Positions 16,601 to 25,563 are shown, numbered from the stretch's first letter. The stretch is DNA of 64,000 nt from Paractinoplanes aksuensis (GCF_024137025.1 NZ_JAMYJR010000053.1:1-64000); one strand, 5' to 3'. Numbers and translations are program-made. The notes: a model not told the origin generated them from the sequence alone.

Positions 16601-18861
16601 ACGACCGGGGCGAACGGCTGATCGACGTCGCCGTCGCCGGGTGCGGGGTCTTCCTCGCCGCCTTCTTCGTCTTCTACGTGGGTGGCTGGGGCAGCGATGC
16701 GCTGCGGCAGCTGGTGACCGACGGCGCCTACCTGCCGCCGGCGCTGCTGGCCGTGGTGGCCGGCGTGCACCTGGTGCGCGCCGGGGGTCTCGACCCGCGC
16801 GCCCGCCGGGCCTGGTCGCTCATCACCGCCTCGTACGTCTGCCAGTTGGTCGCCCACAGCGCCTGGTTCGTCGAGGACAACTTTCTCGGCGGCCCGCCGC
16901 CCTACCCGGCCGTCGCCGACTACGGGTTCCTCGCCTTCATCCCGTTCATGCTGGCCGGTCTGCTCCTGCTGCCCGGCGTACGCCGGACCCGGACCGAACG
17001 CACCAAGCTCGCCATCGACTCGCTGATCGTCGGCACCGGCACCTTCATGGTGCTGTGGTACCTGGTCATCGGCCCCTCGATCCGCGCCGCCGGCGCCACC
17101 GGCCTGCAGGTCTTCGTCTCGTCGGCGCTGCCGGTGGGCGACCTGCTGCTCGTGCTGGCGCTGGCCTCGACGCTGCTGCGCCGGCGCGAACGCAGCGAGG
17201 CCACCCTGCTGCTGGCGGGCGCGGTCGCGCTCTACATTGTGGCCGACGTCGCGTACAGCTGGATCACCCTGAACCACCAGTTCACCGGGGGCACCTGGCC
17301 CGACCTGTTCTGGCTGGCCGGCAACTACGTGCTCGCCCTGGCCGCCCGCCGGCGGCACCGGGAGGGCCGGGCCGCGACGCACGGCCGCGCCGGCCGGGCC
17401 CGGCTCACCCTGCTTCCGTACGCGGCCAGCGCCATCGCCTACGGCCTGCTCGGCTATCTGGCCCGGGAGCAGGACCTCTACCCGCTCGGCGGCATGATCA
17501 TCGGCGCCATCGTGCTGACCTCGCTGGTCGTCGCCCGCCAGATGTACGCGCTGCGCGAGAACCGCAACCTGGCCGTCACCGACCCGCTGACCGGGCTGGC
17601 CAACCGCACCCTGGTCGGCGAGCGGCTGACCCAGCTGGTGACCGACCCGCCGCGCGACGGCCGCACGGGCGCGGTCATGCTGATCGACCTCGACCGGTTC
17701 AAGCCGATCAACGACGCCTACGGGCACGAGGCGGGCGACGCGGTGCTGACCGCGGTCGCGACCGCGCTGCGGTCCGTGCTGCGCCCCGGGGACACCGCGG
17801 GCCGGCTCGGGGGCGACGAGTTCGCGGTCGTCTTCCCCGGCCTGCCCGACCGCCTCGCCGCCGAGCGGATCGCCGAACGGCTCGTGGCCGCCCTGCGGAC
17901 CCCGGTGATCTTCGGCGACCTGGTGCTGACCGTGGCCGCCAGCGTCGGCGTGGCCTTCCGCGAGAGCGACACCCAGGACGCCGAGGAGCTGCTGGCCCAC
18001 GCCGACACGGCCATGTACGCGGCCAAGCGCTCCGGCCGCGCCCAGTACCTCGTCTACACCCCCGAACTGGACACCCGGGCCCGCGACGCCGAGCTGCGCG
18101 CGGCCGTCGAGCGGGACGAGTTCGTGCTGCACTACCAGCCGGTGGTCGACATGGCCACGGGCGCTGTCACCGCGGCCGAGGCCCTGGTGCGCTGGAACCA
18201 CCCCGAGCGCGGCCTGGTCATGCCGGGTGAGTTCATCGACCTGGCCGAGGAGACCGGCGCGATCGTGCCGCTGGGCGAGTGGGTGCTGCGCGAGGCCTGC
18301 CGGCAGGCCGCCGAGTGGCGGGCGGAGATCCCGGCCGCCGAGGGCATCTGGCTCACCGTGAACCTGTCCCCGCAGCAGATCAAGAAGGGCAACCTGCTGC
18401 AGGTGGTGACCACGGTCCTGGCCGAGACCGGGTTCCCGGCCGACCGGCTGGTGCTCGAGCTGACCGAGCACGAGGTGCTGGAGCCGGACGAGGCGACCGT
18501 GGCCCTGCTCGAGCAGCTGTGCGCGACCGGGGTGTCGTTCGCGGTCGACGACTTCGGCACCGGCCACGCGGCTATCAACTACCTGCGGGCGCTGCCGGTC
18601 CAGGTGCTCAAGATCGACCGGTCGTTCGTGGCCGGCATCGACGAGAGCGAGGAGGAGTACGCGATCGCCGACGCCGTGGTCGCGCTGGGCACCGCGTTCG
18701 CCATGCACGTGGTGGCCGAGGGCATCGAGCGGCCCACCCAGGCCGAGCGGCTGCTGGCCATGGGCTGCCGCTACGGCCAGGGCTTCCACTTCCACCGCCC
18801 GCAGCCGCCGGCCCAGCTCGCCGAGCTGCTGCGCGGCGCCGCAGTCACGATCGGCCGCTGA
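16597..18861 (+). CDS. membrane GGDEF-EAL protein
   Basis: The 754-residue product has about nine hydrophobic segments (residues 1-310). The GGDEF domain has DPLTGLANRTLVGERL and LGGDEFAVV near residue 405, and the EAL domain has AEALVRWNHP near 527, DDFGTGHAAINYLRALP and LKIDRSFV. Both active sites look intact. The overall plan matches the proteins at 1776-4025 and 62531 onward but with a different membrane part. It is translationally coupled to the preceding small membrane gene and three bases from the next GGDEF gene, so three membrane proteins are made together. Confidence 0.93.
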   Translation: MNDRGERLIDVAVAGCGVFLAAFFVFYVGGWGSDALRQLVTDGAYLPPALLAVVAGVHLVRAGGLDPRARRAWSLITASYVCQLVAHSAWFVEDNFLGGPPPYPAVADYGFLAFIPFMLAGLLLLPGVRRTRTERTKLAIDSLIVGTGTFMVLWYLVIGPSIRAAGATGLQVFVSSALPVGDLLLVLALASTLLRRRERSEATLLLAGAVALYIVADVAYSWITLNHQFTGGTWPDLFWLAGNYVLALAARRRHREGRAATHGRAGRARLTLLPYAASAIAYGLLGYLAREQDLYPLGGMIIGAIVLTSLVVARQMYALRENRNLAVTDPLTGLANRTLVGERLTQLVTDPPRDGRTGAVMLIDLDRFKPINDAYGHEAGDAVLTAVATALRSVLRPGDTAGRLGGDEFAVVFPGLPDRLAAERIAERLVAALRTPVIFGDLVLTVAASVGVAFRESDTQDAEELLAHADTAMYAAKRSGRAQYLVYTPELDTRARDAELRAAVERDEFVLHYQPVVDMATGAVTAAEALVRWNHPERGLVMPGEFIDLAEETGAIVPLGEWVLREACRQAAEWRAEIPAAEGIWLTVNLSPQQIKKGNLLQVVTTVLAETGFPADRLVLELTEHEVLEPDEATVALLEQLCATGVSFAVDDFGTGHAAINYLRALPVQVLKIDRSFVAGIDESEEEYAIADAVVALGTAFAMHVVAEGIERPTQAERLLAMGCRYGQGFHFHRPQPPAQLAELLRGAAVTIGR

Positions 18862-18863
18862 GC

Positions 18864-20306
18864 ATGGGGCGCGGCTGGAAGACGTACGTGGCCGTCATGG
18901 CGGTCACGGTCCTGGCCGGCTCGCTGCTGACCGACGGCAGCCCGGCCGAGCTGACCGTCAGCTTAGGCACCGGGCTGTCGATGGCCGCGGCGATCCTGAT
19001 CGGCCTGCGGCGGGTCCCGCACGGCGAGCGCGCGCCGTGGCGCTTCTTCGCGCTCGGGCTGCTGCTCACCGCGCTGGCCTCGCTGGCCGACGGGCAGGGG
19101 GCCGACGTCCTGCCGGGCGACGGGCCGGACCTGGCCGACGCGCTCTACCTGGCGTTCTATCCGGCCATCGGCATCGGCCTGATCCTGATGATCAAACTGT
19201 CGCGCCGCCGCACGGACTGGGCCGCCCTCGTCGACGCGGCCACCGTCACCGCCGGTCTCGCCCTGCTGGCCTGGATCTACGCGATCGGCCCGGCCCTGCG
19301 CGACGACACAGTCGGCCTGGCCGCCCGGCTCGTCACCATCGCGTACCCGATCGCCGATCTGCTGCTGCTGGCCATCACCATCCGGCTGCTGCGCAGCAAC
19401 GGGCGCGAGGGCCGCCGGGCACCCACACTGGTCGCTGCGGCGGTCCTCGGGTACCTCGCCGGCGACATGGCGTGGGTGATCGTGCCCCACGTGAACGAGG
19501 CCTGGGCCGACGTGGCCGGGGTGGGCCAGGTGATCAACACCGTCTACGAGCTCTCGGTGCTGGTGCTGACGATGGCAATCGCGTGGCCTCAGGTCCGCGG
19601 CGACGGGCAGGGCGCGGCTTCGGTGTCCCAGCTCAGCCGGGTCCAGCTGGCCGTGCTGACCGCGGCCGTGATGATCTCGCCCGCCCTGATGATCGAGCAG
19701 CAGCTCACCGGCGGGATCACCAACGGCCTGGCCATCGCGATCGGCTCGGCCATCATGTTCCTGCTGGTCATGGCCCGGTTCACCCAATTGCTGAAGCAGG
19801 CCGAGCGGCAGTCCCGCACGGTCAGCGCGCTCTCCCGCACCGACGAGCTGACCAACCTGCCCAACCGGCGCGCCTGGAACGACGAGCTGCCACGCGTGCT
19901 CGAACGGGCCCGATCGGCGCGGGCCCCGGTCGTGGTCAGCATGATCGACCTCGACCACTTCAAGAGCTTCAACGACACGTACGGGCACCCGGCGGGCGAC
20001 CGCCTGCTGAGCGCGGCCGCCGCGGCCTGGTCGGCCGAGCTGCGCGACGGCGACGTGCTGGCCCGTTACGGCGGCGAGGAGTTCATCGTCCTGCTGCCCG
20101 GCACGGACGAGAGCAAGGCGACCGCCGTACTCGAAAGGTTGCGGGCCGTGACCCCGGCCGCCCAGACGTTCTCGGCCGGCCTGGCCCGGTGGGACAACAC
20201 CGAGACCTCGGAGGCCCTGATCGCCCGGGCCGACAGCGCGCTGTACGCGGCCAAGGCGGCCGGCCGCGACCGCATCCTGGCCGCCGAGGCCTACGCCGTC
20301 TCGTGA
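18864..20306 (+). CDS. membrane diguanylate cyclase (GGEEF)
   Basis: 480 residues. About nine or ten hydrophobic segments occupy residues 5-300, then a GGDEF-family domain begins with SRTDELTNLPNRRAWNDEL and carries YGGEEFIVLLPG near residue 402. GGEEF variants are active cyclases. No EAL domain is present, so it would only make cyclic-di-GMP. The start ATG at 18864 lies two bases after the stop of the upstream GGDEF-EAL gene, implying a common transcript. Its 3' end overlaps the convergent MarR gene by 16 bases. Confidence 0.92.
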   Translation: MGRGWKTYVAVMAVTVLAGSLLTDGSPAELTVSLGTGLSMAAAILIGLRRVPHGERAPWRFFALGLLLTALASLADGQGADVLPGDGPDLADALYLAFYPAIGIGLILMIKLSRRRTDWAALVDAATVTAGLALLAWIYAIGPALRDDTVGLAARLVTIAYPIADLLLLAITIRLLRSNGREGRRAPTLVAAAVLGYLAGDMAWVIVPHVNEAWADVAGVGQVINTVYELSVLVLTMAIAWPQVRGDGQGAASVSQLSRVQLAVLTAAVMISPALMIEQQLTGGITNGLAIAIGSAIMFLLVMARFTQLLKQAERQSRTVSALSRTDELTNLPNRRAWNDELPRVLERARSARAPVVVSMIDLDHFKSFNDTYGHPAGDRLLSAAAAAWSAELRDGDVLARYGGEEFIVLLPGTDESKATAVLERLRAVTPAAQTFSAGLARWDNTETSEALIARADSALYAAKAAGRDRILAAEAYAVS

Positions 20307-20890
20307 TCGGGGCAGGTGACCCGTAGTTCGGCGTCGCCGAAGGGCGCGTCGACGAAGTTGCAGTGATGTGGGCGTTCCCGGTCGTCCGGGTGTGCCTCGG
20401 GCACGAAGAAGCGGCAGGTCAGGCACATCCGCGAGACCGGGATGGCCCGCCTGTCCTGCAGCTCGCGCATCAGCGTGGTGGCGCCGCGCAGCATGGCCGC
20501 GAAATCCTCGCCGGGCAGGGCGGCCACCGCGCCGCTGAGGGCCTCGGAGGCGACGGTCAGCCGGTCGGCCTCGGTCCCGCCGGCCGGGGTCAGGCGCACG
20601 AGCAGCACCCGGGCGTCGCCGGGGTCGCGGGTCGAGTCGACCAGTTCCTTGCGGCGCAGCACCTTCACGGCGTCGCTGATGGTGGGCGGGGTCGAAGCCA
20701 GCGCGGCCACGATCTCGCCCTGGCGCAGCGGGCGCGCGCTGTCGCCGAGCAGCGTGACGATGTCGGCCTGCAGCGGCGAGAGGTTGTGGGGGCCGGTGTT
20801 GCGCCACGCCTCCATCCGGACGGCCTGGCCGAGCCGGGCCAGACCGAGCAGCAGCTGGCTGGCCGGCGGTGGGCCGGGTACGTGCTCCAT
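20291..20890 (-). CDS. MarR family regulator with C-terminal four-cysteine cluster
   Basis: The 199-residue protein has a MarR winged helix (residues about 35-110: LSPLQADIVTLL, RQGEIVAALASTPPTISDAV, then the wing DPGDARVLLVRLTP). After a helical dimer part it carries an unusual tail, CLTC near 156-159, HHC at 177 and VTC at 193. The four Cys with neighbouring His could hold zinc or an Fe-S cluster, or act as a thiol switch. It is divergent from an AhpD-like gene, and two copies of a 13-bp motif lie in the shared promoter. A peroxide or electrophile sensor is the natural inference. The start at 20890 gives MEHVPG. Confidence 0.88.
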   Translation of the reverse strand: MEHVPGPPPASQLLLGLARLGQAVRMEAWRNTGPHNLSPLQADIVTLLGDSARPLRQGEIVAALASTPPTISDAVKVLRRKELVDSTRDPGDARVLLVRLTPAGGTEADRLTVASEALSGAVAALPGEDFAAMLRGATTLMRELQDRRAIPVSRMCLTCRFFVPEAHPDDRERPHHCNFVDAPFGDAELRVTCPDHETA

Positions 20891-20913
20891 TAGCACATCG
20901 TACGAAGCAATTG

Positions 20914-20926
20914 TTGGCAGAAACAA
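20914..20926. promoter_or_regulatory. MarR operator copy 1, TTGGCAGAAACAA
   Basis: This 13-mer matches the second site at 10 of 13 positions (TTGGCAG, three variable bases, CAA). It lies 24 bases upstream of the MarR start, where binding would block the regulator's own promoter. Confidence 0.55.
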
Positions 20927-20978
20927 ATAACGCTGTGTGCCGCTGAACACGTTGCCGGCGAACTCGCTGCGGGCGATA

Positions 20979-20993
20979 GTTGGCAGTGCCAAC
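20979..20993. promoter_or_regulatory. MarR operator copy 2, perfect palindrome GTTGGCAGTGCCAAC
   Basis: Seven-base perfect arms around one central G, 24 bases upstream of the AhpD-like start. MarR dimers bind palindromes of this size. Together with copy 1 it implies coordinated repression of both divergent genes. Confidence 0.65.
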
Positions 20994-21016
20994 AGATACG
21001 AGGAAGGACGATTCAC

Positions 21017-21547
21017 ATGTCACGTCTTGCCACCGTCGACCCCACCACCGCCGAGCCCCAGGCCCGGGCCCTGCTGGGCAAGGTCGAGCGCGCCCTCGGC
21101 GTCACCCCCAACATGATGCGGGCCATGGCCAGCTCCCCGGCCGTGCTCGACGCCTATCTGCAGTTCAGCGGCGCGCTGTCCAAGGGCCGGCTGCCGGGCC
21201 GCGTGCAGGAGCAGATCGCGCTGGTCGCCGCCGTCGAGAACGAGTGCGACTACTGCCTCGCGGCCCACACCGTGCTCGGCGCCCGGGCCGGCGTCAGCGA
21301 GGACGACCTGGCCGCCGGGCGCAAGGCGCAGGCGTCGGACCCCAAGGTCGAAGCTGCGTTGAGTTTCGCGAAAGCGGTCATCGCGACCAAGGGTTTCGTC
21401 ACCGACGAGGACCTCGCCGCGGTCCGGGCCGCGGGTTACAGCGACGGCGAGATCGGTGAGATCGTGGCCGCGGTGGCGCTCAACACCTTCACCAACTACT
21501 TCAACTCGGTCGGCCAGACCACGCTGGACTTCCCGGCCGTACGTTAG
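21017..21547 (+). CDS. AhpD/carboxymuconolactone-decarboxylase-like peroxidase
   Basis: 176 residues of the AhpD-like fold. The active-site signature ENECDYCLAAHT gives the thiol pair Cys77/Cys80 with Glu76 and His84, as in alkylhydroperoxidase D. The family reduces peroxides with help of a lipoyl or thiol donor. GAGGAAGG precedes the ATG at 21017. It is divergent from the Cys-rich MarR regulator with a perfect palindrome at its promoter, so peroxide- or electrophile-induced expression is likely. It is convergent with the LexA-like gene three bases away. Confidence 0.9.
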   Translation: MSRLATVDPTTAEPQARALLGKVERALGVTPNMMRAMASSPAVLDAYLQFSGALSKGRLPGRVQEQIALVAAVENECDYCLAAHTVLGARAGVSEDDLAAGRKAQASDPKVEAALSFAKAVIATKGFVTDEDLAAVRAAGYSDGEIGEIVAAVALNTFTNYFNSVGQTTLDFPAVR

Positions 21548-21550
21548 AAC

Positions 21551-22195
21551 TCAGGTGCGGCGCAGCACCGACACGACCTTGCCGAGCACGGTGGCCCGGT
21601 CGCCGTCGATGTTCTCGTAGGCCCGGTTGCGCGGCTCGAGGACAACGTGGCCGCCCCGGCGGCGATAGACCTTCACGGTCGCCTCGTCGTCGATCATGGC
21701 GGCCACGATGTCCCCGTTGTAGGCCTCGTGCTGCTGCTTCACCACGACGATGTCACCGTCGCAGATGGCCGCGTCGATCATCGAGTCACCGCGTACGCGC
21801 AGACCGAACAGACTGCCCCGGCCCACCAGGTCGCGGGGCAGCGCGAGCACCTCGTCGGAGTTCTGCTCGGCCAGGATGGGCGTGCCCGCCGCGATGTCAC
21901 CGAGCAGCGGCACGCCCACGGTCGCCGGCTGCTCGGGCTGCCGCTGCTGAGGCAGCAGGAACATGCGTACGTCAATGGGCCTGGTCGCCCGCCCACGGCG
22001 CAGGAAGCCGGCCTCCTCGAGCGCGCGCAGATGCCGCCCGACCGTCGAGGTGGAAGCGAGCCCGAGCGCGTCCGCGATCTCCCGCGACGAGGGCGAGTAA
22101 CCGTGGCGCTGGGCCCAGGTCTGAACGACGGTGAGGATCTGGCGTTGCCGCTCAGTCAACCGCGACGTGTCGTAGTAGTCCTCATCCGTCAGCAC
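21551..22195 (-). CDS. lexA: LexA-like repressor
   Basis: The 214 residues show the LexA winged helix (TERQRQILTVVQTWAQRHGY, SSREIADALGLASTSTVGRH) and a C-terminal S24 peptidase domain with self-cleavage site Ala103-Gly104 in GDIAAGTPI, nucleophile Ser138 in RGDSM and general-base Lys175 in ATVKVY. It should be cleaved on RecA activation and repress DNA-damage genes. No actinobacterial SOS box (GAAC-N4-GTTC) is visible in the 69 bases upstream, which is unusual because lexA normally represses itself. It may be a second LexA paralogue. It is divergent from the proline racemase gene. Confidence 0.88.
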   Translation of the reverse strand: MLTDEDYYDTSRLTERQRQILTVVQTWAQRHGYSPSSREIADALGLASTSTVGRHLRALEEAGFLRRGRATRPIDVRMFLLPQQRQPEQPATVGVPLLGDIAAGTPILAEQNSDEVLALPRDLVGRGSLFGLRVRGDSMIDAAICDGDIVVVKQQHEAYNGDIVAAMIDDEATVKVYRRRGGHVVLEPRNRAYENIDGDRATVLGKVVSVLRRT

Positions 22196-22264
22196 TCCAA
22201 GATCTTGCCAGGCCCATCACCACCGGCCCGGGAGGCGCGCCGACAGATGCCTAGGCTGATCCGC

Positions 22265-23278
22265 ATGGAGCGGATCAGCACGATCGACTATCACACGGCC
22301 GGTGAACCGTTCCGGATCGTGCCGGAGCCGCCGGTGCCGCTGCCGGGCGCCACGGTGGCCGACCGGCGCCGGCTGGCCATCGACAGCGCCGACGCCCGCC
22401 GCCTGCGCGAGCTGCTGTGTTTCGAGCCGCGCGGGCACGCGGACATGTACGGCGGCTTCCTCGTTCCGCCCGACGACGACGGCGCCCACCTGGGCGTGCT
22501 GTTCTGGCACAAGGACGGCTTCTCCACCGCCTGCGGCCACGGCACCATCGCGCTCGGCGTCTGGGCCGTGGATTCCGGCCTGGTCGCCGCGCCGGCCGAC
22601 GGCAGCGTCGAGGTGGTCGTCGACGTGCCCTCGGGCCGGGTCACGGCCCGGGTGCACCGCGACCATGGGCGTACGGCCGCTGTTGATTTCATTAATGTGC
22701 CGAGCTATGTCGTGGCCAGCGACATCAAGCTGACCACCTCTCGCGGCGAACTGTCAGTGACTGTCGCCTACGGCGGCGCCCTCTACGCTACGGTCGACGC
22801 CACCACGGCCGGCCTGCGCGTCGACCCCGGCCACTACCGCGACCTCATCGACCTCGGCCGCGAGATCAAATGGGCCCTCGACGACAGCGCCCACGCCGCC
22901 CACGCCAGTGATCCCCGGCTCAGCGGGATCTACGGCACCATTTGGTACGAGGAACTGCCGTCCCCCGACGGCCAGGTGCACCAGCGCAACGTGACGGTGT
23001 TCGCCGACGGCGAGGTCGACCGCTCCCCGTGCGGCTCCGGCACCAGCGCCCGCCTGGCCGTGCTGGCCGCCGAGGGCCGCGTCGCCGTGAACGGCCCGCG
23101 GTTGCAGCACGAGTCGATCGTCGGCTCCCGCTTCACCGGAACGGTCGTCGCCACCACCACCGCCGACGGCTACCCGGCCGTCATCCCCCAGGTCACCGGT
23201 CTGGCCTACCCGACCGGCGAGCACACGTTCGTCGTCCACCCCGAGGACCCGCTCGTCCCCGGCTTCGTCCTGCGGTGA
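22265..23278 (+). CDS. proline racemase / 4-hydroxyproline epimerase family protein
   Basis: The 337-residue enzyme has both catalytic cysteines of the two-base racemase mechanism, Cys90 in STACGHGTIALG and Cys256 in DRSPCGSGTSARLA. Trans-3-hydroxyproline dehydratases have Thr at the second site, so a true racemase or 4-hydroxyproline 2-epimerase is favoured. It acts in the cytosol, probably in (hydroxy)proline use. The ATG at 22265 gives MERISTIDYHTAGEP, the normal family N-terminus. Its stop overlaps the GTG start of a DMT transporter, so the pair is an operon. Confidence 0.92.
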   Translation: MERISTIDYHTAGEPFRIVPEPPVPLPGATVADRRRLAIDSADARRLRELLCFEPRGHADMYGGFLVPPDDDGAHLGVLFWHKDGFSTACGHGTIALGVWAVDSGLVAAPADGSVEVVVDVPSGRVTARVHRDHGRTAAVDFINVPSYVVASDIKLTTSRGELSVTVAYGGALYATVDATTAGLRVDPGHYRDLIDLGREIKWALDDSAHAAHASDPRLSGIYGTIWYEELPSPDGQVHQRNVTVFADGEVDRSPCGSGTSARLAVLAAEGRVAVNGPRLQHESIVGSRFTGTVVATTTADGYPAVIPQVTGLAYPTGEHTFVVHPEDPLVPGFVLR

Positions 23279-24168
23279 ACCGGCTCGGACTGCTGCAGGT
23301 CAGCGCGGCCGGCATCCTGTGGGGCACGGGCGGACTGGCCGTCACCCTGCTCCACGAACGCGACGACCTGGGCGCGATGACCGTCAGCGCCTGGCGGATG
23401 CTGCTGGCCGCCGTCGCCCTGATCGGCTTCGCCGCCCTGACCCGCCGCGCGCGAGCCGTCCTCGACCTGTTCCGCGCCCACCCCGGCCGAACCGTGCTCG
23501 TCGGCTGCGGCACGGCGGCCTACCAGGGCCTCTACTTCGTGTCGGTGCTGCTGGTGGGGGTCAGCGTGGCCACCGTCGTATCGCTCGGCCTGGCCCCCGT
23601 CCTGGCCGCCGTCTGGGAACACCTGCGCGCCGGCACGCGCCCGCCGGCCCGCCAGACCACGGTGCTGATGGCCGCGTTGACCGGCCTCGTCCTGATCAGC
23701 GCGACCGCCGGGCACGGCTCGGAAGGGCCGGGCGGTTCCCCGTACGCGGGTCTGGCCCTGGCCATAGCGGCCGGAGTCACCTATGCGGCGACCACCCTCC
23801 TGGGACACTCGCTCGCCCGGCGCACCGACCCCATCACGCTGACCACCGCCACCACGACCGTCGGCGGCGTCGCCCTGCTCCCGTTCCTGGCCCTGGCCGC
23901 CGTCACCGGCCGGCCGCTGCTCGGCACGAGCGCCGCCTCCCTGGCCCTGCTCGCCTACCTGGGCCTGGCCACGATGGCCCTGGCCTACGGGCTGCTGTAC
24001 GCGGGCCTGCGCACCACCTCGGGCTCGGCCGCCACCATCGCCACCCTGCTCGAACCCGTCTCGGCCGCCCTGCTGGCCGCGGCCGTCCTCGGCGAACGCC
24101 TCCCCTGGCCCGCCCTGCTGGGCGGCACCCTGATCCTGGCCGCGGTGGCCGCGTTGCGTCCCGCCTGA
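23275..24168 (+). CDS. EamA/DMT superfamily transporter
   Basis: 297 residues with ten hydrophobic segments in two EamA repeats (GILWGTGGLAVTLL at the start; AYGLLYAGLRTTSGSAATIATLLEP in the second repeat). DMT proteins of this type export amino acids or metabolites. It starts at the GTG that overlaps the racemase stop (GTGA at 23275), so transport of proline-related compounds is likely but inferred. Confidence 0.92.
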   Translation: MNRLGLLQVSAAGILWGTGGLAVTLLHERDDLGAMTVSAWRMLLAAVALIGFAALTRRARAVLDLFRAHPGRTVLVGCGTAAYQGLYFVSVLLVGVSVATVVSLGLAPVLAAVWEHLRAGTRPPARQTTVLMAALTGLVLISATAGHGSEGPGGSPYAGLALAIAAGVTYAATTLLGHSLARRTDPITLTTATTTVGGVALLPFLALAAVTGRPLLGTSAASLALLAYLGLATMALAYGLLYAGLRTTSGSAATIATLLEPVSAALLAAAVLGERLPWPALLGGTLILAAVAALRPA

Positions 24169-24373
24169 GCGCACCAATGGTCCGACAGCAGGCGGGAGAC
24201 CCGTGGCACGCTCCCCCGAGCGTTGATCTCACCGACAGTAGGTATCGAGTTCCGATGCAGTCCTCCCCGGCCGGCGACGGCAGAGTGCCGCTACAGCCTC
24301 CACCCACGAACCGGCTGCCCAACCGGCTGCGCCGGCGGATTCGAGCACTAGGCGCCTATACCGGCATCCGCCA

Positions 24374-25000
24374 TTGGCTCATGGTCCGCGGCACGCTGTC
24401 GGCGGCAGCGGAACGCTGGAGTCCGCGAACCTGACCGGGGCGGATCTCTCCGGGGTGGATCTGTTCGGGGTGGACCTGTGTCACGCCCACCTGTCCGGGG
24501 CGACGCTCACCCGCGCCGACCTGTCCGAGGCCGACCTCACCCGCTCGAACCTCGCCGGTGCCGATCTCTCCGCGGCGAACCTGCTGCGGGCCGACCTGTC
24601 CGAGGCCGACATCACCGGCGCCAACCTGGCCGGAGCTAACCTGACCCAGGCCTTCCTCATCAATGCCAACCTCACCCAGGCCAACCTGACCGGTGCGCTC
24701 ATGGGAAAGCGCACCGTCCTGTTCGGCGCCAGACTCATTGACGCCCGCCTGACCGGCGCCCGGCTCACCGGCGCCAACCTGTCCGGAGCCGACCTGTCCG
24801 GAGCCGACCTGGCCGATGCGGACCTGACCAAGGCCAACCTGGCCGACGCCTGCTGGAACACGGCAACGACCTGGCCCGAACCCGACGCCGGCTGGATCAC
24901 CGAGCGCTCGGACCGGCTTCGGACCGGCCACTACCGCATCCGAGGCGGCCCCCGGAGCGCCCGGGACGGCGCGGGGTCAGCCCGCCACCCGGCGGCCTGA
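24374..25000 (+). CDS. pentapeptide repeat protein
   Basis: About 208 residues, with roughly 30 A(D/N)LXX repeats between residues 18 and 155 (ANLTGADLSG, ADLTRSNLAG and so on), predicting a right-handed quadrilateral beta-helix. Known members mimic DNA and protect gyrase or simply act as scaffolds. The start is weak: only a TTG at 24374 exists in frame and no clear ribosome site is seen. A different frame just upstream runs from an ATG at 24254 into the repeats region and stops at 24434, so a lost N-terminus by frameshift is possible. It ends within a strong terminator hairpin. Confidence 0.78.
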   Translation: MAHGPRHAVGGSGTLESANLTGADLSGVDLFGVDLCHAHLSGATLTRADLSEADLTRSNLAGADLSAANLLRADLSEADITGANLAGANLTQAFLINANLTQANLTGALMGKRTVLFGARLIDARLTGARLTGANLSGADLSGADLADADLTKANLADACWNTATTWPEPDAGWITERSDRLRTGHYRIRGGPRSARDGAGSARHPAA

Positions 25001-25005
25001 CCCCG
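24972..25005. terminator. long bidirectional hairpin
   Basis: CGGGGTCAG (24972-24980) pairs with CTGACCCCG (24997-25005), and inside it CCGCC pairs with GGCGG around an ACCC loop. It covers the stop of the pentapeptide gene and lies 20 bases before the stop of the convergent secreted protein. It probably terminates both. Confidence 0.7.
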
Positions 25006-25024
25006 GCTGCTCAGACGTGGGTAC

Positions 25025-25465
25025 TTACACGCACCACTCCGAACCGCCGCACGGCTCCTCCTCGAAGCGGGCCGACGAGGCCGAGTCGTTCTTGACGCCG
25101 CCGCCGGTGAAGTTGGCCCACGCGTAGGGCTGGACCCACTGCGTACGGCCGGAGCCGAAGTTGTTGTGCTCGTAGACCCGCAGCCACTGGTTGGTGTTGT
25201 TGTGCACCGAGGAGGCCTGGTCGTTGAGGTTCACGCCGTTGTGGAACTTGTGATCCCAGAACCAGCCGACGCCATTGCCGCCCTGAGCCAGCCCGGCCAA
25301 CGTGGCCGGACTGCCGTTACGGTCCTTGTCCTGGTAGAAACAGACCTGTCGCGCCGGGCACTGATACCCCGCCGAAGCCGGCGAGGAAATCCCGAAGAGC
25401 GACCCGGTGACCGCCACAGCGATCCCGATCCCGGCCGCCAGAGTGCGCCTGTTCAACAGGTTCAC
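25025..25465 (-). CDS. secreted peptidase-inhibitor I36-like protein
   Basis: 146 residues. The signal peptide is clear (RRTLAAGIGIAVAVTGSLFG, cleavage after SPASA). The mature part of about 115 residues has a beta/gamma-crystallin-like look (CFYQDKDRNG, WLRVYEHNNFGS) and four Cys. It resembles the Streptomyces I36 inhibitor (SMPI) group, which blocks metalloproteases, but many members are simply structural. The GTG at 25465 was chosen because GGAGG lies just upstream and the signal peptide starts there. Exported and convergent with the pentapeptide gene. Confidence 0.78.
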   Translation of the reverse strand: MNLLNRRTLAAGIGIAVAVTGSLFGISSPASAGYQCPARQVCFYQDKDRNGSPATLAGLAQGGNGVGWFWDHKFHNGVNLNDQASSVHNNTNQWLRVYEHNNFGSGRTQWVQPYAWANFTGGGVKNDSASSARFEEEPCGGSEWCV

Positions 25466-25563
25466 CGAACCTCCAAATTGTACGAGAATCCCTTTCCTCG
25501 ACGACCGTACGGCGGAGGTCTTGAAGAGTTGTTGACGTCCACTGGAGCCCGGTGCGCGCCCGG

